Assembly: GCA_021613535.1 (NCBI GenBank)
Contig: CP075494.1
Coordinates: 1,054,001 to 1,118,000, forward strand
DNA length: 64,000 bases
Reading direction: 5' to 3'
Source: Adineta vaga
Taxonomy: Eukaryota; Rotifera
Program-made: the position numbers and the translations under genes
The notes under the pieces: model-generated
Database searches by the model: none
What the model saw: only the letters and a program-made list of their open reading frames with translations
Told to the model about the DNA's origin: nothing
Shown here: positions 1 through 11,097 of the stretch, in pieces
Layout: every line of letters starts with the position of its first letter
How positions within the stretch are numbered: the stretch's first letter is position 1

Positions 1-189
1 GAAAATAATAATGGAATACATGATGAAACATTCCATAAAGTACGTTTTCTGAAAAGAATTATATTTAATACATTATCAATTGTACCAAAAACAATAAATA
101 AAATACCAATAGATACGAGAAGTTTGTTTTTAATATCTTCCATCAAAAGAATTGTAGATGAAATATTCGAAGACGATAAAAGACTTTGA
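1..189 (+). CDS. Possible 3' end of a gene entering from the left
   Basis: Frame 1 is open from the first base to a TGA at 187-189, giving 62 residues with no Met needed. The composition (Lys, Ile, Asn, Ser) and codon use match neighbouring genes, so it may be the terminal exon of a gene that begins outside the window. I recognise no domain. In DNA this AT-rich, 62 open codons can occur by chance, so the call is weak. Confidence 0.3.
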   Translation, partial: ENNNGIHDETFHKVRFLKRIIFNTLSIVPKTINKIPIDTRSLFLISSIKRIVDEIFEDDKRL

Positions 190-1122
190 TTTGAGTTCAT
201 ATTCACGTCGTATAATTAGAAAAGAACTTCAAGATGATTTACTTGTAACATTATCGTATACAAAAAAACAAGTCATTTGTTTTTAATTATTGAAGCGATG
301 AAAAGAAGTAATGATAATTAAAGAGCGAACATCAAAGATTATCCCACGGAAACACTTGATAAACTTCACTTCAATACAGAACCATATTACTATTTCATCC
401 TTATAACTATATCATGAAGAGAACACATTTGTATAACTTTACACCGAATCATAAACGTATTAGAAGAAGAAGAAGAATTTGATACGTTGATATTCGAATC
501 TTCTTGTATCACCATTCTGGAAAACATGTAGATTAGAACGATAATCTTATTTTTAACTTTTTTAATGTTATAATATGTTGTGATGACATTAGAATAAATG
601 TTTCTATTTACATCTTCTAATATAAGAAGGATTCTTTCGGTAGCTTAGAATTGTATTTTATCATTAGAAACAGGATTTCGGTAATTAAAAAAAGACCATA
701 TGTATTTTTAGTTTTATTCTCTAGAGAGAGAGTAATGAGTTTGTACAAAAATAGAAATAATTGTCTTGGTACTGATCATATTCTTTTTTCTTAGATATAG
801 TTAATTGTCAGAAAAGATAAGAAGAATTATTATTATTATTATTATTAGTATCAGATACTTTGTTATTCGTAAAATATCTAACGGAAATTTTGCAAATTCG
901 TTAAATTTAATAGATGGTGTGCAGTTATTAACTGTTAGTTTCTCACCCACACCCAATACACGCTGCCAATTCGAAAAAATTCATATTTCGTATTTTTCTT
1001 ACGATGATGAAAATTCTTTCTTCTTTTTTTCTTTTCTTTTCAACTAAAGTGTTTTTCTTGATTTTGAATTACTTAAGTTAATATAGAAATATTTACGAAA
1101 AAAAAAGTTTCAATTTGAATAA
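190..1122. other. Non-coding stretch, no gene seen
   Basis: AT-rich sequence between the possible left-edge gene and the NHL gene. It holds an ATT/TTA microsatellite near 825-850. The open frame at 805-1047 starts inside that simple repeat and is Ile/Phe-rich, so I do not treat it as a gene. Confidence 0.6.
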
Positions 1123-2428
1123 ATGGCAAATGATGACAAAATCAGAGATTCTCGTCAAGATTATTCAAAATTAATCAATCATCAATCATTGATAAAACAA
1201 ATTGATGAATGGGAAAGAAATTCAATTGAAAAAATTCAACATACAGCACAAGAATGTCGAGAAGAACTTCTTAAGTATATGACGAATAATATTTGGAACA
1301 TTGAAAAAAAATTTAATGAATTAAAACATATTCAACGAGAAAATCAATCAAATGAAATGAATTTTGAATATTTAAAAAAACGATTCGATGTTATGACAAA
1401 AGAATTTGATTGTCCATCAATAATTTCTATTCGAGAAGAAAATTCACAAGATTTTATTAAGAAAATTTCAATTGAATTTTGTGTAGAAAACAAATCGAAT
1501 AAATGGAAAGAAAATGGAAAGATTATTGCAGGACAAAATGGACAAGGAGAAGGATTGAATCAACTTAATAATCCTCAAGGAATATGTATTGATAAAAATA
1601 AGAATATTTTCATTGCTGATACATGGAATCATCGGATTCTTCAAAGAAAATCAAATGAAAATCAATGGAAAATTATTGCAGGTGGAAATGGACAAGGTGA
1701 TGATACTGATCAATTAGATAAACCAACGGATGTGATTTTTGATGAACAAAATAATTCATTGATTATTGCTGATACAGGAAATAAACGAGTTATTCAATTA
1801 TGTTTAGATCAAAGTCAAGGAATGAGTCGATTTATTCCTTGGTGGAATGAAAATCAAGAAGAAATTCTCATCGAAGATATTAATTGTTGGGGTTTAGCAA
1901 TGGATAAATTTGGATTTCTCTATGTTTCGGATTTTATTAACAATGAAGTGAGAAAATGGAAAATTGGCGAAGAAAAAGGTCAATTAGTAGCGGGAGGAAA
2001 TGGACAAGGAAATCAACTTAATCAACTCAATTCTTCCTACTTATATCTTTGTTGATAATGAACAATCAATTTATATTTCAGATAATGAAAATAATCGTAT
2101 AATGAAATGGTTTAAAGATGCCAAAGAAGGTGTTATTGTAGCGGGTGGAAATGGTCAAGGTAATAATCTCAATCAACTTAGTAGTCCTGAAGGATTGATC
2201 GTTGATCGATTTGGACAAATTTATATAGCAGATTGTGAGAATTATCGAATTAGTCGTTGGTGTGAAGGTAAAGCAGAAGGGGAAATTATTCTTGGGAAAA
2301 ATGGAAAAGGAGAAAAATCAGATCAATTTGATTCTCCGATGGGTTTATCATTGGATGTTCGAGGAAATCTTTATATTGTTGATTCTGGAAATCATCGAAT
2401 TCAAAGATTTGCTTTTATTTGTGATTAA
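1123..2428 (+). pseudogene. NHL-repeat protein, one-base frameshift
   Basis: This encodes an NHL beta-propeller protein of about 434 residues if the break is ignored. Residues 1-110 form a charged helical or coiled-coil region, a common N-terminus in bdelloid NHL proteins. After it come about six NHL units with the recurring patterns AGGNGQG, LNQLxxPxG and IADxxNHRI. The first frame runs to 2055 and the second runs from about 2000 to 2428. The repeat register passes smoothly from one to the other at about 2030-2040, where one extra T is enough to explain the shift. There is no plausible intron at this point. NHL propellers generally bind proteins or RNA, and no catalytic domain is present. 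The break could be a real mutation or an assembly indel. A G-rich motif follows at 2655. Confidence 0.8.
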
Positions 2429-3385
2429 ATATATTTTTAGAATTCAAATAAATGAGAAAAAGAAGAGTAATATTATTGTCTCGACCGAGACGAGGGTCAT
2501 TTGGAAAAAAATTAGTTTCTATATATGTAATGTTTGTGTCAGGGACCAAGTTCAATTTCAAGAAAACATACTGGAAACGTTCGAAAATTTCCCATTCTTT
2601 AAATTCGATTCATATGTGTATTCTATCTTTAAAAATACGAGTTTTTGGAAACCTGAGGATGTGGGTGTATGGGTGTGAGTGACGCTGAGGTTACTACTTT
2701 CCTTTCACATCCACCACCTACACCCTGAAGATATGATTCTCAACTGTCTCATAGTAATCAACTCTCTTTTGATGATCAATTTCACCTATACTCTCAAGAA
2801 CAGAATAAAACAAAATTGGAATATTCCAACTTATTCTTGTTCTCTTACCATAAAGGTAAGCGCACGACAACTAGAGAACATAAATGCACTCATGAAAATT
2901 TTGTTCGCTTCTGTTATAAAATAACAGAAGAAACAGAACGTTTCTTTTTCTGTTGAAAAAAAATCGAATCTGCCTTTTTTATTCTTATGTACCGTAATTT
3001 TTGAATAGAAAATAAGAGTCACATCGATACACTAGCAGACAGACGTTCGTCATCTTTGTATCGTATTCTCTCTGGAAGTCAATCGTTTGAGAATAGTTCC
3101 ATAAATACATGTTTGTATATTTTCATATGAACTCTTCACCGACTAAAGATATTCTTCGATTTCCAAACTAATCACATGGGACAGTATATATGTGATTATT
3201 ATACCTACTATGAATCTACTTTTATTCATTTCTATCAGCTAATAGTAAGAGATTGAACTCTATTCCAATCTATAGTATATATAAATGAAAATACTTTACA
3301 TTTCTTATCACCCTATTAAGATCTATTCGAATTATCGAGATCGGTTTTATAAAAATATTGTTTCATTCCACGAAATACTTTTTAG
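2429..3385. other. Intergenic, one G-rich/C-rich motif pair
   Basis: No convincing gene. The small open frames here overlap each other in different frames and look random. A G-rich tract followed by a C-rich tract lies at 2655-2730 and is listed separately. Confidence 0.6.
2655..2730. repeat. Intergenic GTGTGGG-type motif pair
   Basis: A G-rich run built from GTGGGTGT and GGGTGTGAG (2655-2680) is followed after about 25 nt by a C-rich run ending CACCTACACCCTGAAG. The two halves can partly pair. The pair lies downstream of the NHL gene and is one of about 16 related sites in the window. Confidence 0.6.
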
Positions 3386-6163
3386 ATGGATCAAATTCAC
3401 ATAAATCAATCAAAGATCAAACAAGTAACTACAATGAATTCATCGTCGCTTATGGAAGGAATACTACTAGTTTGGTTTTCTTCCGCTCATGAATTAACAA
3501 TGATACCAAAGGAGTTAAATAGTCAAACTATTTGTTACTTTAATGAACAAGAATGTATTGATTTCATTACTGCAAATGCCCAAGAAATTATCTTTTTAAT
3601 AACTTCTATTTCATTTGCCGATAGTATTTTGCATCGTATTCATGAATTAAGACAAGTGGATTCTGTTTTCTTATTTTCTAATCAATTGGAAACGATTCGA
3701 GACGATTTATTTGATCGATATTCAAAAATTATTGGAAATTTCTCTCAATCGGATTTATTATTTGAAAGTATCAAAGAAAATATCACATTGGCAAATAAAC
3801 AATCTGAAACATTTAAATTTTATGATCAAAATCAAAAATCTACACGAGATCTATCGAAAGAGTCGGCGACATTTCTTTGGCTAAAACTATTTCGTGATAT
3901 TTTTGTTCAACTTCCATTAGACAAACATGCTAAAACAGATATGATTTGTAGATTAAAAGAATATTATCATAATAATAACAAACAATTAAAATTAATTGAT
4001 GAATTTAGTCGTAATTATAAACCGGAAAATGCTCTTCAATGGTACACAGATCAACCATTTATCTATAAACAACTTAATAGAGCCTTAAGAACAGAAAATA
4101 TTGAGCAATTGCATGCATTTCGATTTTTTATCGCGGGTCTTTGTTTAAGCATTACTGAAGAACATCAATTTATAAAAGAATTTTTTGAAAATATAACAGT
4201 TTATCGTGGTTTAACAATGTCTCAAATTGAATTTGAAAAATTAAAAGATAATGTCGGTAAGCTTATTTCAATGAATGGATTTTTATCAACAAGTCGATCG
4301 AAAAACGTAGCCATGACATTTTCCGGTAGACCAACGGAAAATAAGCAAAGTGTTCTTTTTCAAATTGAATGCAATGTGGAAGTCTTACAGGATGCTGTCG
4401 TTTTCGCTGATATTGAACGATTTAGTAAATATCCAGAAGAAAAAGAAGTTTTATTTGATTTGGGAGCTACATTTGAAATCATAAGTATGAATAAAGATGA
4501 ATCGACACATTATTGGTTGGTACATTTAAAAGCTACAGATATTGGTGAAAAAATTTCACAAGAATATATTCAATCAAATAGAAGAGAAATGGTGGGAGAG
4601 AGTTCTGCAATTGCATTTCCAAGTTTACTTGCTGATATGGGCGAGCATACACAAGCATTAAAGTTTTACGAACAATTATTATTTAATGATAGTGGTGAAG
4701 ATCAAGCGAAGATTTTTCATGGTATTGGTTCTATTTATTCAGTTAAAAGACAGTTTGATAAAGCTATTGCTAATCTTTCACATGCTTATCAATTAATGAT
4801 TAATGCTGATCCACAACGTGTGGAAGAATCAACAATTGTCCTCAATAGTTTAGGAAATGTACATACATCAAAAGGTGAATATGACAAAGCGATTATACAT
4901 TTCTTAGAAGCTTTAATGAATAGACGACGACTATTTGGTGATGAACTATTTAACATAGATGCTGATATCATGTCTAATATTGGCAATGTTCATTTTTTAG
5001 AAGGGAAAGATTATGATCTCGCCTTAGAGTATTACTCAAAAGCTTTCGATATCCAAGAAACTTGTTATCCAACTAATCATGCTATAATAGCAAATGCTCT
5101 TCATAATATAGCTAATTGTTATGCAAGAAAAAAAAATTATCATCAGTCATTAAAATATTTTAATGAGAGTTTTACTATAAAAAAACAAATTCTTCCACCT
5201 GAACATGTGGATTTAGCTGCTACTCTAACAAGTATAGGTACTATCAACTATAAAATGGGCAAAATAGATGAATCGCTTAATCATTTTACAAAAGCTATGA
5301 AAATATATGAAACGGCTTTTCCAAATGGTCATCCGAATACTTCAATATGTTTAACTAGCATAGCTCATTTTTATTATTCGCAAGATAATTTGGATGAAGC
5401 ACTGAAATATTTCGAAAAAGCACTCGAAATGAATGAATTATTTCTACCAATCATTAATAGTGATATAGCAGGTAATCTAATTAACATTGCTAATGTTTTA
5501 GCTGATCAAAACAAACAAGAAGATGCTATAGCTTATCGACTACTATCCCTTGCAATAGAAGAAAAATTATATCCAAACGGAAGTATTACAATGATGAATA
5601 ATTTGATTAAAATAGCAGAAATGTACTTTGAAAGAGGTGATTATCCTCGCACCATAGCATTTAGTTTGAAAACATTAATTGTTATAAGATGTTTGCGTAA
5701 TGATCAAGTTCATCTAGTTACCATAGCAAATATCCTATGCAATATTGGAATGGCTTTCATGTTGAAAGGTCAGATGGATTTGTCATTAGCTTATCATATT
5801 CGAGCTCTTCACCGACGATATCAAATGTATCCCGATGGACATAATAGTCTTTGTATGAGTCTCACTCATACAGCGACTCTTTATCATTTGAAAGAACAAC
5901 ATACACGTGCACTAAAATACTATGAAGAAGCTTTAATTATGTATCTAAAGCTTTTCCCTGATACATATCAAGTTAATTATCAAGTTGGCGAAATTTTCTT
6001 CAATATTAGTAACATTTATTCAATTAAAGATAATTTACATCTTTCTCTACAATATGCTGAAAAAGCATTGGATGTATTTCGTAGTACGACTGTTCGAGAA
6101 AATCGTAGTCGAAAAGCAGCTGAAGAAATTATTGCTCAAATAAAACAACGAATGCAATCTTAA
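3386..6163 (+). CDS. ART-TPR protein (mono-ADP-ribosyltransferase with TPR tail)
   Basis: A single-exon gene of 925 residues. Residues about 25-100 form an N-terminal module (VWFSS ... DSVFLFSNQ) that also begins the ART-TPR protein at 55.7 kb. An arginine-specific-type ART domain follows. It has the R-S-E signature: Arg in VYRG near residue 274, the FLSTS motif near 300, and an E-x-E pair (EKE) near 352-354. From about 410 to 905 there are roughly ten 42-residue kinesin-light-chain-like TPRs, more diverged than in the 55.7 kb gene. The family transfers ADP-ribose from NAD+ to a protein side chain, and the TPRs would bind the target or a partner. There is no signal peptide, so it is probably cytoplasmic. 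A TTTTTAG splice-acceptor-like sequence abuts the ATG. The actual substrate is unknown. Confidence 0.88.
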   Translation: MDQIHINQSKIKQVTTMNSSSLMEGILLVWFSSAHELTMIPKELNSQTICYFNEQECIDFITANAQEIIFLITSISFADSILHRIHELRQVDSVFLFSNQLETIRDDLFDRYSKIIGNFSQSDLLFESIKENITLANKQSETFKFYDQNQKSTRDLSKESATFLWLKLFRDIFVQLPLDKHAKTDMICRLKEYYHNNNKQLKLIDEFSRNYKPENALQWYTDQPFIYKQLNRALRTENIEQLHAFRFFIAGLCLSITEEHQFIKEFFENITVYRGLTMSQIEFEKLKDNVGKLISMNGFLSTSRSKNVAMTFSGRPTENKQSVLFQIECNVEVLQDAVVFADIERFSKYPEEKEVLFDLGATFEIISMNKDESTHYWLVHLKATDIGEKISQEYIQSNRREMVGESSAIAFPSLLADMGEHTQALKFYEQLLFNDSGEDQAKIFHGIGSIYSVKRQFDKAIANLSHAYQLMINADPQRVEESTIVLNSLGNVHTSKGEYDKAIIHFLEALMNRRRLFGDELFNIDADIMSNIGNVHFLEGKDYDLALEYYSKAFDIQETCYPTNHAIIANALHNIANCYARKKNYHQSLKYFNESFTIKKQILPPEHVDLAATLTSIGTINYKMGKIDESLNHFTKAMKIYETAFPNGHPNTSICLTSIAHFYYSQDNLDEALKYFEKALEMNELFLPIINSDIAGNLINIANVLADQNKQEDAIAYRLLSLAIEEKLYPNGSITMMNNLIKIAEMYFERGDYPRTIAFSLKTLIVIRCLRNDQVHLVTIANILCNIGMAFMLKGQMDLSLAYHIRALHRRYQMYPDGHNSLCMSLTHTATLYHLKEQHTRALKYYEEALIMYLKLFPDTYQVNYQVGEIFFNISNIYSIKDNLHLSLQYAEKALDVFRSTTVRENRSRKAAEEIIAQIKQRMQS

Positions 6164-6183
6164 TTATCATACGAACGGCGATT

Positions 6184-6232
6184 GAGGGTGTGAGTGTAAG
6201 CCAGTATCTCTATCCACGCTCATCCACATCCA
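6184..6232. repeat. Intergenic GTGTGGG-type motif pair
   Basis: GAGGGTGTGAGTGTAAG is followed by a C-rich run (CTCATCCACATCC). It lies 20 bp after the stop of the ART-TPR gene and belongs to the intergenic motif family. Confidence 0.55.
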
Positions 6233-6445
6233 TCGTGGTTTGACTTTTCGTAGAAAAATGATTTATGTTTCTTTTTTGCGTTTCAGCAGAGCGATAACAA
6301 AGTTTTTTCTTTTGTCTACAGATAACGTGATATATGACATCTCATGTTGGAAGTTTTTGCACAATACTGTCATTAACGATTACAGAAAGATGAAATCAGT
6401 TGTGGATTTTATTTAACTGAAGTAAATTTCGAATTAGTTTTTTCT

Positions 6446-7123
6446 ATGTCGAATAATCGTGTTTCAGCCATAAGCGATGGCTCTATGGGTATTGCCGTGG
6501 GACGTTCAGTCACTGTTCAGGCATCCATGGGTACACCTCAAGCGACTGGAAAACTAGCTTGGGTTCAGAATACATACGCATCACAATACAATCATGCTGT
6601 TGGATGTTGGGAATCGTTCGACAATACTATCAAGAAGAGACGAATGCGTGGTGGCCATCTCTTGCTCTATCGATTCGTAATACTCGCTGTTGTAGTTGTT
6701 TCATTTGTACTAGGAGGTTTAAGTTCGGAGGTGAAAGCTTACGTCGCATTTCCGGTCGTATCCACCGTAATCTATCTGAGTCTCACCATTTGGAATTGGC
6801 ATGTCTTTCGAACAAATGGGAATCTGCTGCATTCACACATGATTCATGTGCCTGATAATGCGCTCCCTGGATGGAGTAATCGGTTTTACACTATTCCTGT
6901 CTATACTCAGATCACTGACCACCAGGTTTTGGCTATCTCGAACTATGCTGGAACAGCTATCGGCCAACTGATAGAACAAAGTCGAGATTCAAGCTCCATT
7001 GAAGTTATGTTCTACACGAACAGTTTTCTGAAGGAGACCAAATTTCCAAAAGAAACTTTGCTTCATTTCATCATTTTCATTATTGTAATTATTGTTGCCA
7101 TAGCAAGTGTAGTGAAAGAATAA
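6446..7123 (+). CDS. Small membrane protein of unknown function
   Basis: An intact single-exon frame of 225 residues. The first 70 residues are polar. Two adjacent hydrophobic helices lie at about 74-95 and 98-118, a soluble domain spans about 125-200, and a third hydrophobic helix at about 203-222 ends in a short charged tail. There is no signal peptide and I recognise no family. The hydrophobic profile and balanced codon use support a real gene. The 98-residue open frame at 6559-6855 in another frame is its shadow. A hairpin-forming G-rich motif follows at 7209. Confidence 0.6.
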   Translation: MSNNRVSAISDGSMGIAVGRSVTVQASMGTPQATGKLAWVQNTYASQYNHAVGCWESFDNTIKKRRMRGGHLLLYRFVILAVVVVSFVLGGLSSEVKAYVAFPVVSTVIYLSLTIWNWHVFRTNGNLLHSHMIHVPDNALPGWSNRFYTIPVYTQITDHQVLAISNYAGTAIGQLIEQSRDSSSIEVMFYTNSFLKETKFPKETLLHFIIFIIVIIVAIASVVKE

Positions 7124-7208
7124 AAGGCATCCAAGTTGACTTTTACAGAAGTAAAATATTTTCGAAAAAGAAAACATTGAAATGGATTATCAAACCACAA
7201 TAAGCATG

Positions 7209-7245
7209 AGGGTGTGGGTTAATAGTCTTGCCTTACCCACACCCT
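7209..7245. repeat. Perfect hairpin of the GTGTGGG motif family
   Basis: AGGGTGTGGGT at 7209-7219 and ACCCACACCCT at 7235-7245 are exact inverted complements: an 11-bp stem with a 15-nt loop. It lies between the convergent genes ending at 7123 (+) and 7588 (-). In such AT-rich DNA a GC-rich hairpin is conspicuous. Confidence 0.75.
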
Positions 7246-7587
7246 AGATTCTCTACCTATATTTCGCATCGTACAAAGAAAAACAGCAAGTCATACTTAA
7301 ATTAAAAGGAAGAAAGATTATCAAAATGGTAAAGGTAATAATATAGGTTGCACTAGACCAACGTAGGTGAGATATATGTGATAGTAATGAGAACATGGGC
7401 AGGGAATGTCCATAATCACCCTCTTTCTTCATATCATTGAAAAATTTCATCAGATAATATGATATTGTAGCTCGTACAAGCGTAAGACAATTCATTTCAA
7501 AAAGCAATTTAGAAGAACAGAAGCATCAAGCAGAAAAAGAGATGTTCTTATAGCATCCATATGTAATAGTTAATCAGTTAAATGTTT

Positions 7588-8630
7588 TCAAACATTCTCA
7601 TCTGGATATTGTCCCATTATTCTGAATTCTGAGTAAGAGACACTATTATGTTCTCCTCTTTTTGAAGTGACAAGAAGACGATAGCTTGCAAATGGTGACA
7701 CATTATCAACTAATGTTTGAGTTTCACCAAAAGATCGTCTTGTTAAAACGGATTGGAGACCCGAGCTACCATTATAAATCAAAGTCCAACTGTTTCCGAA
7801 AGTTAAATCAGATCCATTGTTATTGCTGCCTTCGATTGTGATTGTCATGGGATCGCGTTTTTTAGCATCCTTGTTTGTAGCCATTTGAAAAGACGTGAGA
7901 ATAAATGATTTGCTTTTGAATGTTAAATAAAAACCAGTTTTTATACCGCATTCATCTGTTGAATGGGATGTTCCACCACAAACACCATGGTTGGTATATT
8001 CTGTACTTACGTTATCATCTAACGCTCCTTCAGGTGGTTCGGCACGCCAATACGTACCAATTTGTATACCGGGTAAAGATACTGTACTAATGTCACCGGC
8101 AGTGGTGTTCCAAATACCATAGACTACTTCGTTTGTCCTTTGAAAGACTTGTAAACCTATAGATACAAAAAAAATAATATTTACTGGAATAAAATGTCGG
8201 ATATTCTATACTCTTCCTTCATCTGATCATTTGCACTAAAGGTTTGTATAGGACATTCTTACTTGTTGGTTTTGTAGCTGTTGTCGTCACTATGACGTTC
8301 GAAGCTGTAGTTGGATTGTTTTCATTTGTAGTGAATGACGTTGTGTCGGTTGATAAATCTGTTGCAAATGATGCATTCATATTCATCGTAGTTACACTTG
8401 TCTTACCCGTCTTTCTCAATGAAATAATCATTATCGGAACTACGATTGCTATAATAATTAATAATCCCAGACTAATACAAATGATCATCCACAATCGTCG
8501 TTTAGGACTATCGACTGCAATCCTAAAGTATATGTTTAGATATATAATAGGTACTTCATCTAATATAATTGACTTACTCTGTAGTTGCTGATGATACATC
8601 TTCTTGTTGATGATCATTATCTGTTGCCAT
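7588..8630 (-). CDS. Single-pass membrane protein with discoidin-like ectodomain
   Basis: A three-exon model: 8578-8630, 8263-8522 and 7588-8156, with GT-AG introns of 55 and 106 nt. It reads through as 293 residues with no stop. A short polar N-terminus is followed by a signal-anchor helix (ISLGLLIIIAIVVPIMIISL) at about residues 32-51. A Thr/Ser/Asn-rich stalk follows, then a C-terminal beta-rich domain whose end (YRLLVTSKRG ... SYSEFRIMG) resembles galactose-binding or F5/8 type C domains. It would be a type II surface protein. The discoidin assignment rests on a few motif positions only. The exon structure is secure because phases and splice sites agree at both junctions. Confidence 0.72.
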
Positions 8631-9426
8631 CACAATTACAATTCACAATAATTATCCTTTATTTTATATTTGCGACTATTCAGCGCGATTCACTTTAACG
8701 TATAATGAGACTGAAGATGAAACAGAAAAATCTCTGGTAATTATTTTTTTCAGTCATCTGTATGAACGCAAAGCATTTACTTTATCTTTTTTTTGCTAAA
8801 ACCGTATGTGATTGTTTTTCTTTGTTCCCAAACTGGAATATGCCGTTTCTCATGAATAAAAAAGAAATCCTTATCATATGGAATTTTAATTGATCAGAAT
8901 TTGAGAAAAATTTTGGTAGATTAACTATGAACCGAATATTCTAGTTGTTATAGATCAATGTTTCATTAAATTGTGTTTGAAAAAAAATATGTGAGAATAT
9001 CTAATAACGATTACAATTTGTTTCACATAAATATTTTGTTTTACATCGAAATCTTCAGAACAATCATAACCTAGGTACTAATATAATCATTAAAAACAAA
9101 ATATATCAAGATAGTTGACGTCACAACTATATTATTTTATCATCTCGAAAACATGTCAAATAACATTTCGGATATTCTATTTAGTTCTGTTCCTTATGTC
9201 AAATTACAGAATTTTTCTCGAAATTTGATTCATTTTTATTAAAAGACAAGATCGTATATCATCTAACAAATATTTAGTTGAAATATGAGAGTGATAAATA
9301 TTTTCAAGTATATATATTCTCAATCGAATAGTTAAAAAAAAAGAACGAATTATTTATTACAAGATTATTCTTATCAATATAAGCGTGTTGTATATCATCA
9401 AAAAAAACCCGTAAAAGACAAGATTT
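8631..9426. other. Intergenic, nothing recognised
   Basis: The shared upstream region of two divergent genes (membrane protein on minus, M28 peptidase on plus). It is AT-rich, and I see no repeat or open frame worth calling. Confidence 0.6.
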
Positions 9427-11097
9427 ATGATGAAAAAAGCAAAAATTTATATTCTTCTTGGTTTAATTCTCTTGTTAATACTAATTACAATTGCATTAGT
9501 ATCATCAATATTAGGTATTATTATTCAACGATTAAATAAATCTGAGACAAATAATATTGAATGTAATCAAGGTATGTTAGTATGTTCAATATCTTCAAAT
9601 GATTTAATGAAACATTTACAACAATTACAAAATATTGCTGATGAATCAAATGGTACTCGTGCTATTCATACGAAAGGATTTAATCAAACATTTGATTATA
9701 TTTACAATTATTTACAAACAAATACAAATTTAAAAATTCAAACCGAATATTTTCCTTATATGAAATTTATATTAAATAATGAACCAATCTTATCAATAAA
9801 TATTAATGGAATAAAAATTAATTATACATATGGTTTAGAACATGATTTTACATATTTAAGAAATTCTGGTTCATCTAATTTCAATACGATATTTCAATTA
9901 ATATCAATACCTAATTTTGGTTGTGACGAATCCGATTGGTTAAATGTAACATCGTCACCAAACGGTAAAATCGTTCTTATTCAACGTGGTATTTGTACAT
10001 TTACTGAAAAATCTATTTTGGCTACAAAATACAATGTTGCTGGTCTTCTGATGTATAATGATGGTACATCATCGGATCGATATTTACCAGTTTCAGGAAG
10101 AGTTGATCAAAATACAACATTTCCAGCATTATCTTTATCGTATCAAATCGGTATAAAATCATTAAATGCAATACAAAATTCAACTAATGTTTTTGTACAA
10201 ATTCATATTTCAACAACTAAATATCCCGAATCAGTTGGTAATATTTGTGCTCATACAATAACAGGTGATGCAACTCAAACAATTGTAATTGGAAGTCATA
10301 CGGATAGTGTTGCCGATGGTCCAGGAATTAATGATGATGGTAGTGGTACTGCAACAAATCTTGTTTTAGCAACGAATTTAGCACATCTATTTCAAACTTC
10401 ATCTTATCCATCGTATAAATATCGTGTGAAATTCTGTTGGTGGGGTGCAGAAGAAGTTGGTATTGTTGGTTCTGGATATCATGTTTCTCAAGCAACTTTG
10501 AGTACAATTCCTGGTGAACGTATTTCTGATTATCTTGTGAATCTTAATTATGATATGTTAGGATCACCTAACTTTCAAATGGGTATTTATGATGGAAATA
10601 CGGCAAATTTTAGTACAACACCACCGAAAGCACTTCCTGGTAGTATTCGATTAACAGAATTATTTCGTGATTGGTTTATTAGTCAAAATCTTCCATATAC
10701 AATCAGTGAATTGGGTGGTGGAAGTGATTATGCATCGTTTCTAGCGGCTGGTATTGCCATATCAGGTTTAAATTCAGGCATTAGTGATAAAAAACCAAAA
10801 GAAGAAAGAGATTATTATAATCGATTGTTAGGTCAAGGAAATGGTGGTATAGCAAATGCTGAATATGATCCTTGTTATCATCAATCTTGTGATTCATTAG
10901 CAAATATTAATCCATTAGGTCATGAAAAATTATCAAAAGCCGCTGCTTATGTACTTGAATACTTGGGTAGACATTCAGATCTACGTTCATATTTATATCC
11001 TGCAGAAGAAATTCGTCAATTGGAAAAAACATCATCCTATAAAGCAAGAGAAAAATATGACGTTGAGAATGAATTCTATAGAAAAAAGAATATATAA
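9427..11097 (+). CDS. M28 family zinc metallopeptidase with PA domain, membrane-anchored
   Basis: An intact 556-residue single-exon gene. A signal-anchor helix lies at about residues 8-34, a protease-associated (PA) domain at about 150-260, and an M28 aminopeptidase domain at about 265-510. The zinc and catalytic positions of the family are visible: His and Asp in GSHTDSVADGPGINDDGSG, the Glu pair in WWGAEEVG, Asp in NYDMLG, and the late His in DPCYHQSCD. This is the aminopeptidase-Y/glutamate-carboxypeptidase fold with two zinc ions, which removes N-terminal residues from peptides. The enzyme domain should face the lumen or outside. Length and motif order are normal for the family. The start is the first of two Met codons just before the anchor. 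Confidence 0.9.
   Translation: MMKKAKIYILLGLILLLILITIALVSSILGIIIQRLNKSETNNIECNQGMLVCSISSNDLMKHLQQLQNIADESNGTRAIHTKGFNQTFDYIYNYLQTNTNLKIQTEYFPYMKFILNNEPILSININGIKINYTYGLEHDFTYLRNSGSSNFNTIFQLISIPNFGCDESDWLNVTSSPNGKIVLIQRGICTFTEKSILATKYNVAGLLMYNDGTSSDRYLPVSGRVDQNTTFPALSLSYQIGIKSLNAIQNSTNVFVQIHISTTKYPESVGNICAHTITGDATQTIVIGSHTDSVADGPGINDDGSGTATNLVLATNLAHLFQTSSYPSYKYRVKFCWWGAEEVGIVGSGYHVSQATLSTIPGERISDYLVNLNYDMLGSPNFQMGIYDGNTANFSTTPPKALPGSIRLTELFRDWFISQNLPYTISELGGGSDYASFLAAGIAISGLNSGISDKKPKEERDYYNRLLGQGNGGIANAEYDPCYHQSCDSLANINPLGHEKLSKAAAYVLEYLGRHSDLRSYLYPAEEIRQLEKTSSYKAREKYDVENEFYRKKNI

Noticed and set aside
8244-8591. 115-residue hydrophobic open frame on plus
   Set aside because: It is antisense to exon 2 of the three-exon membrane-protein gene, whose splice sites and phases fit.
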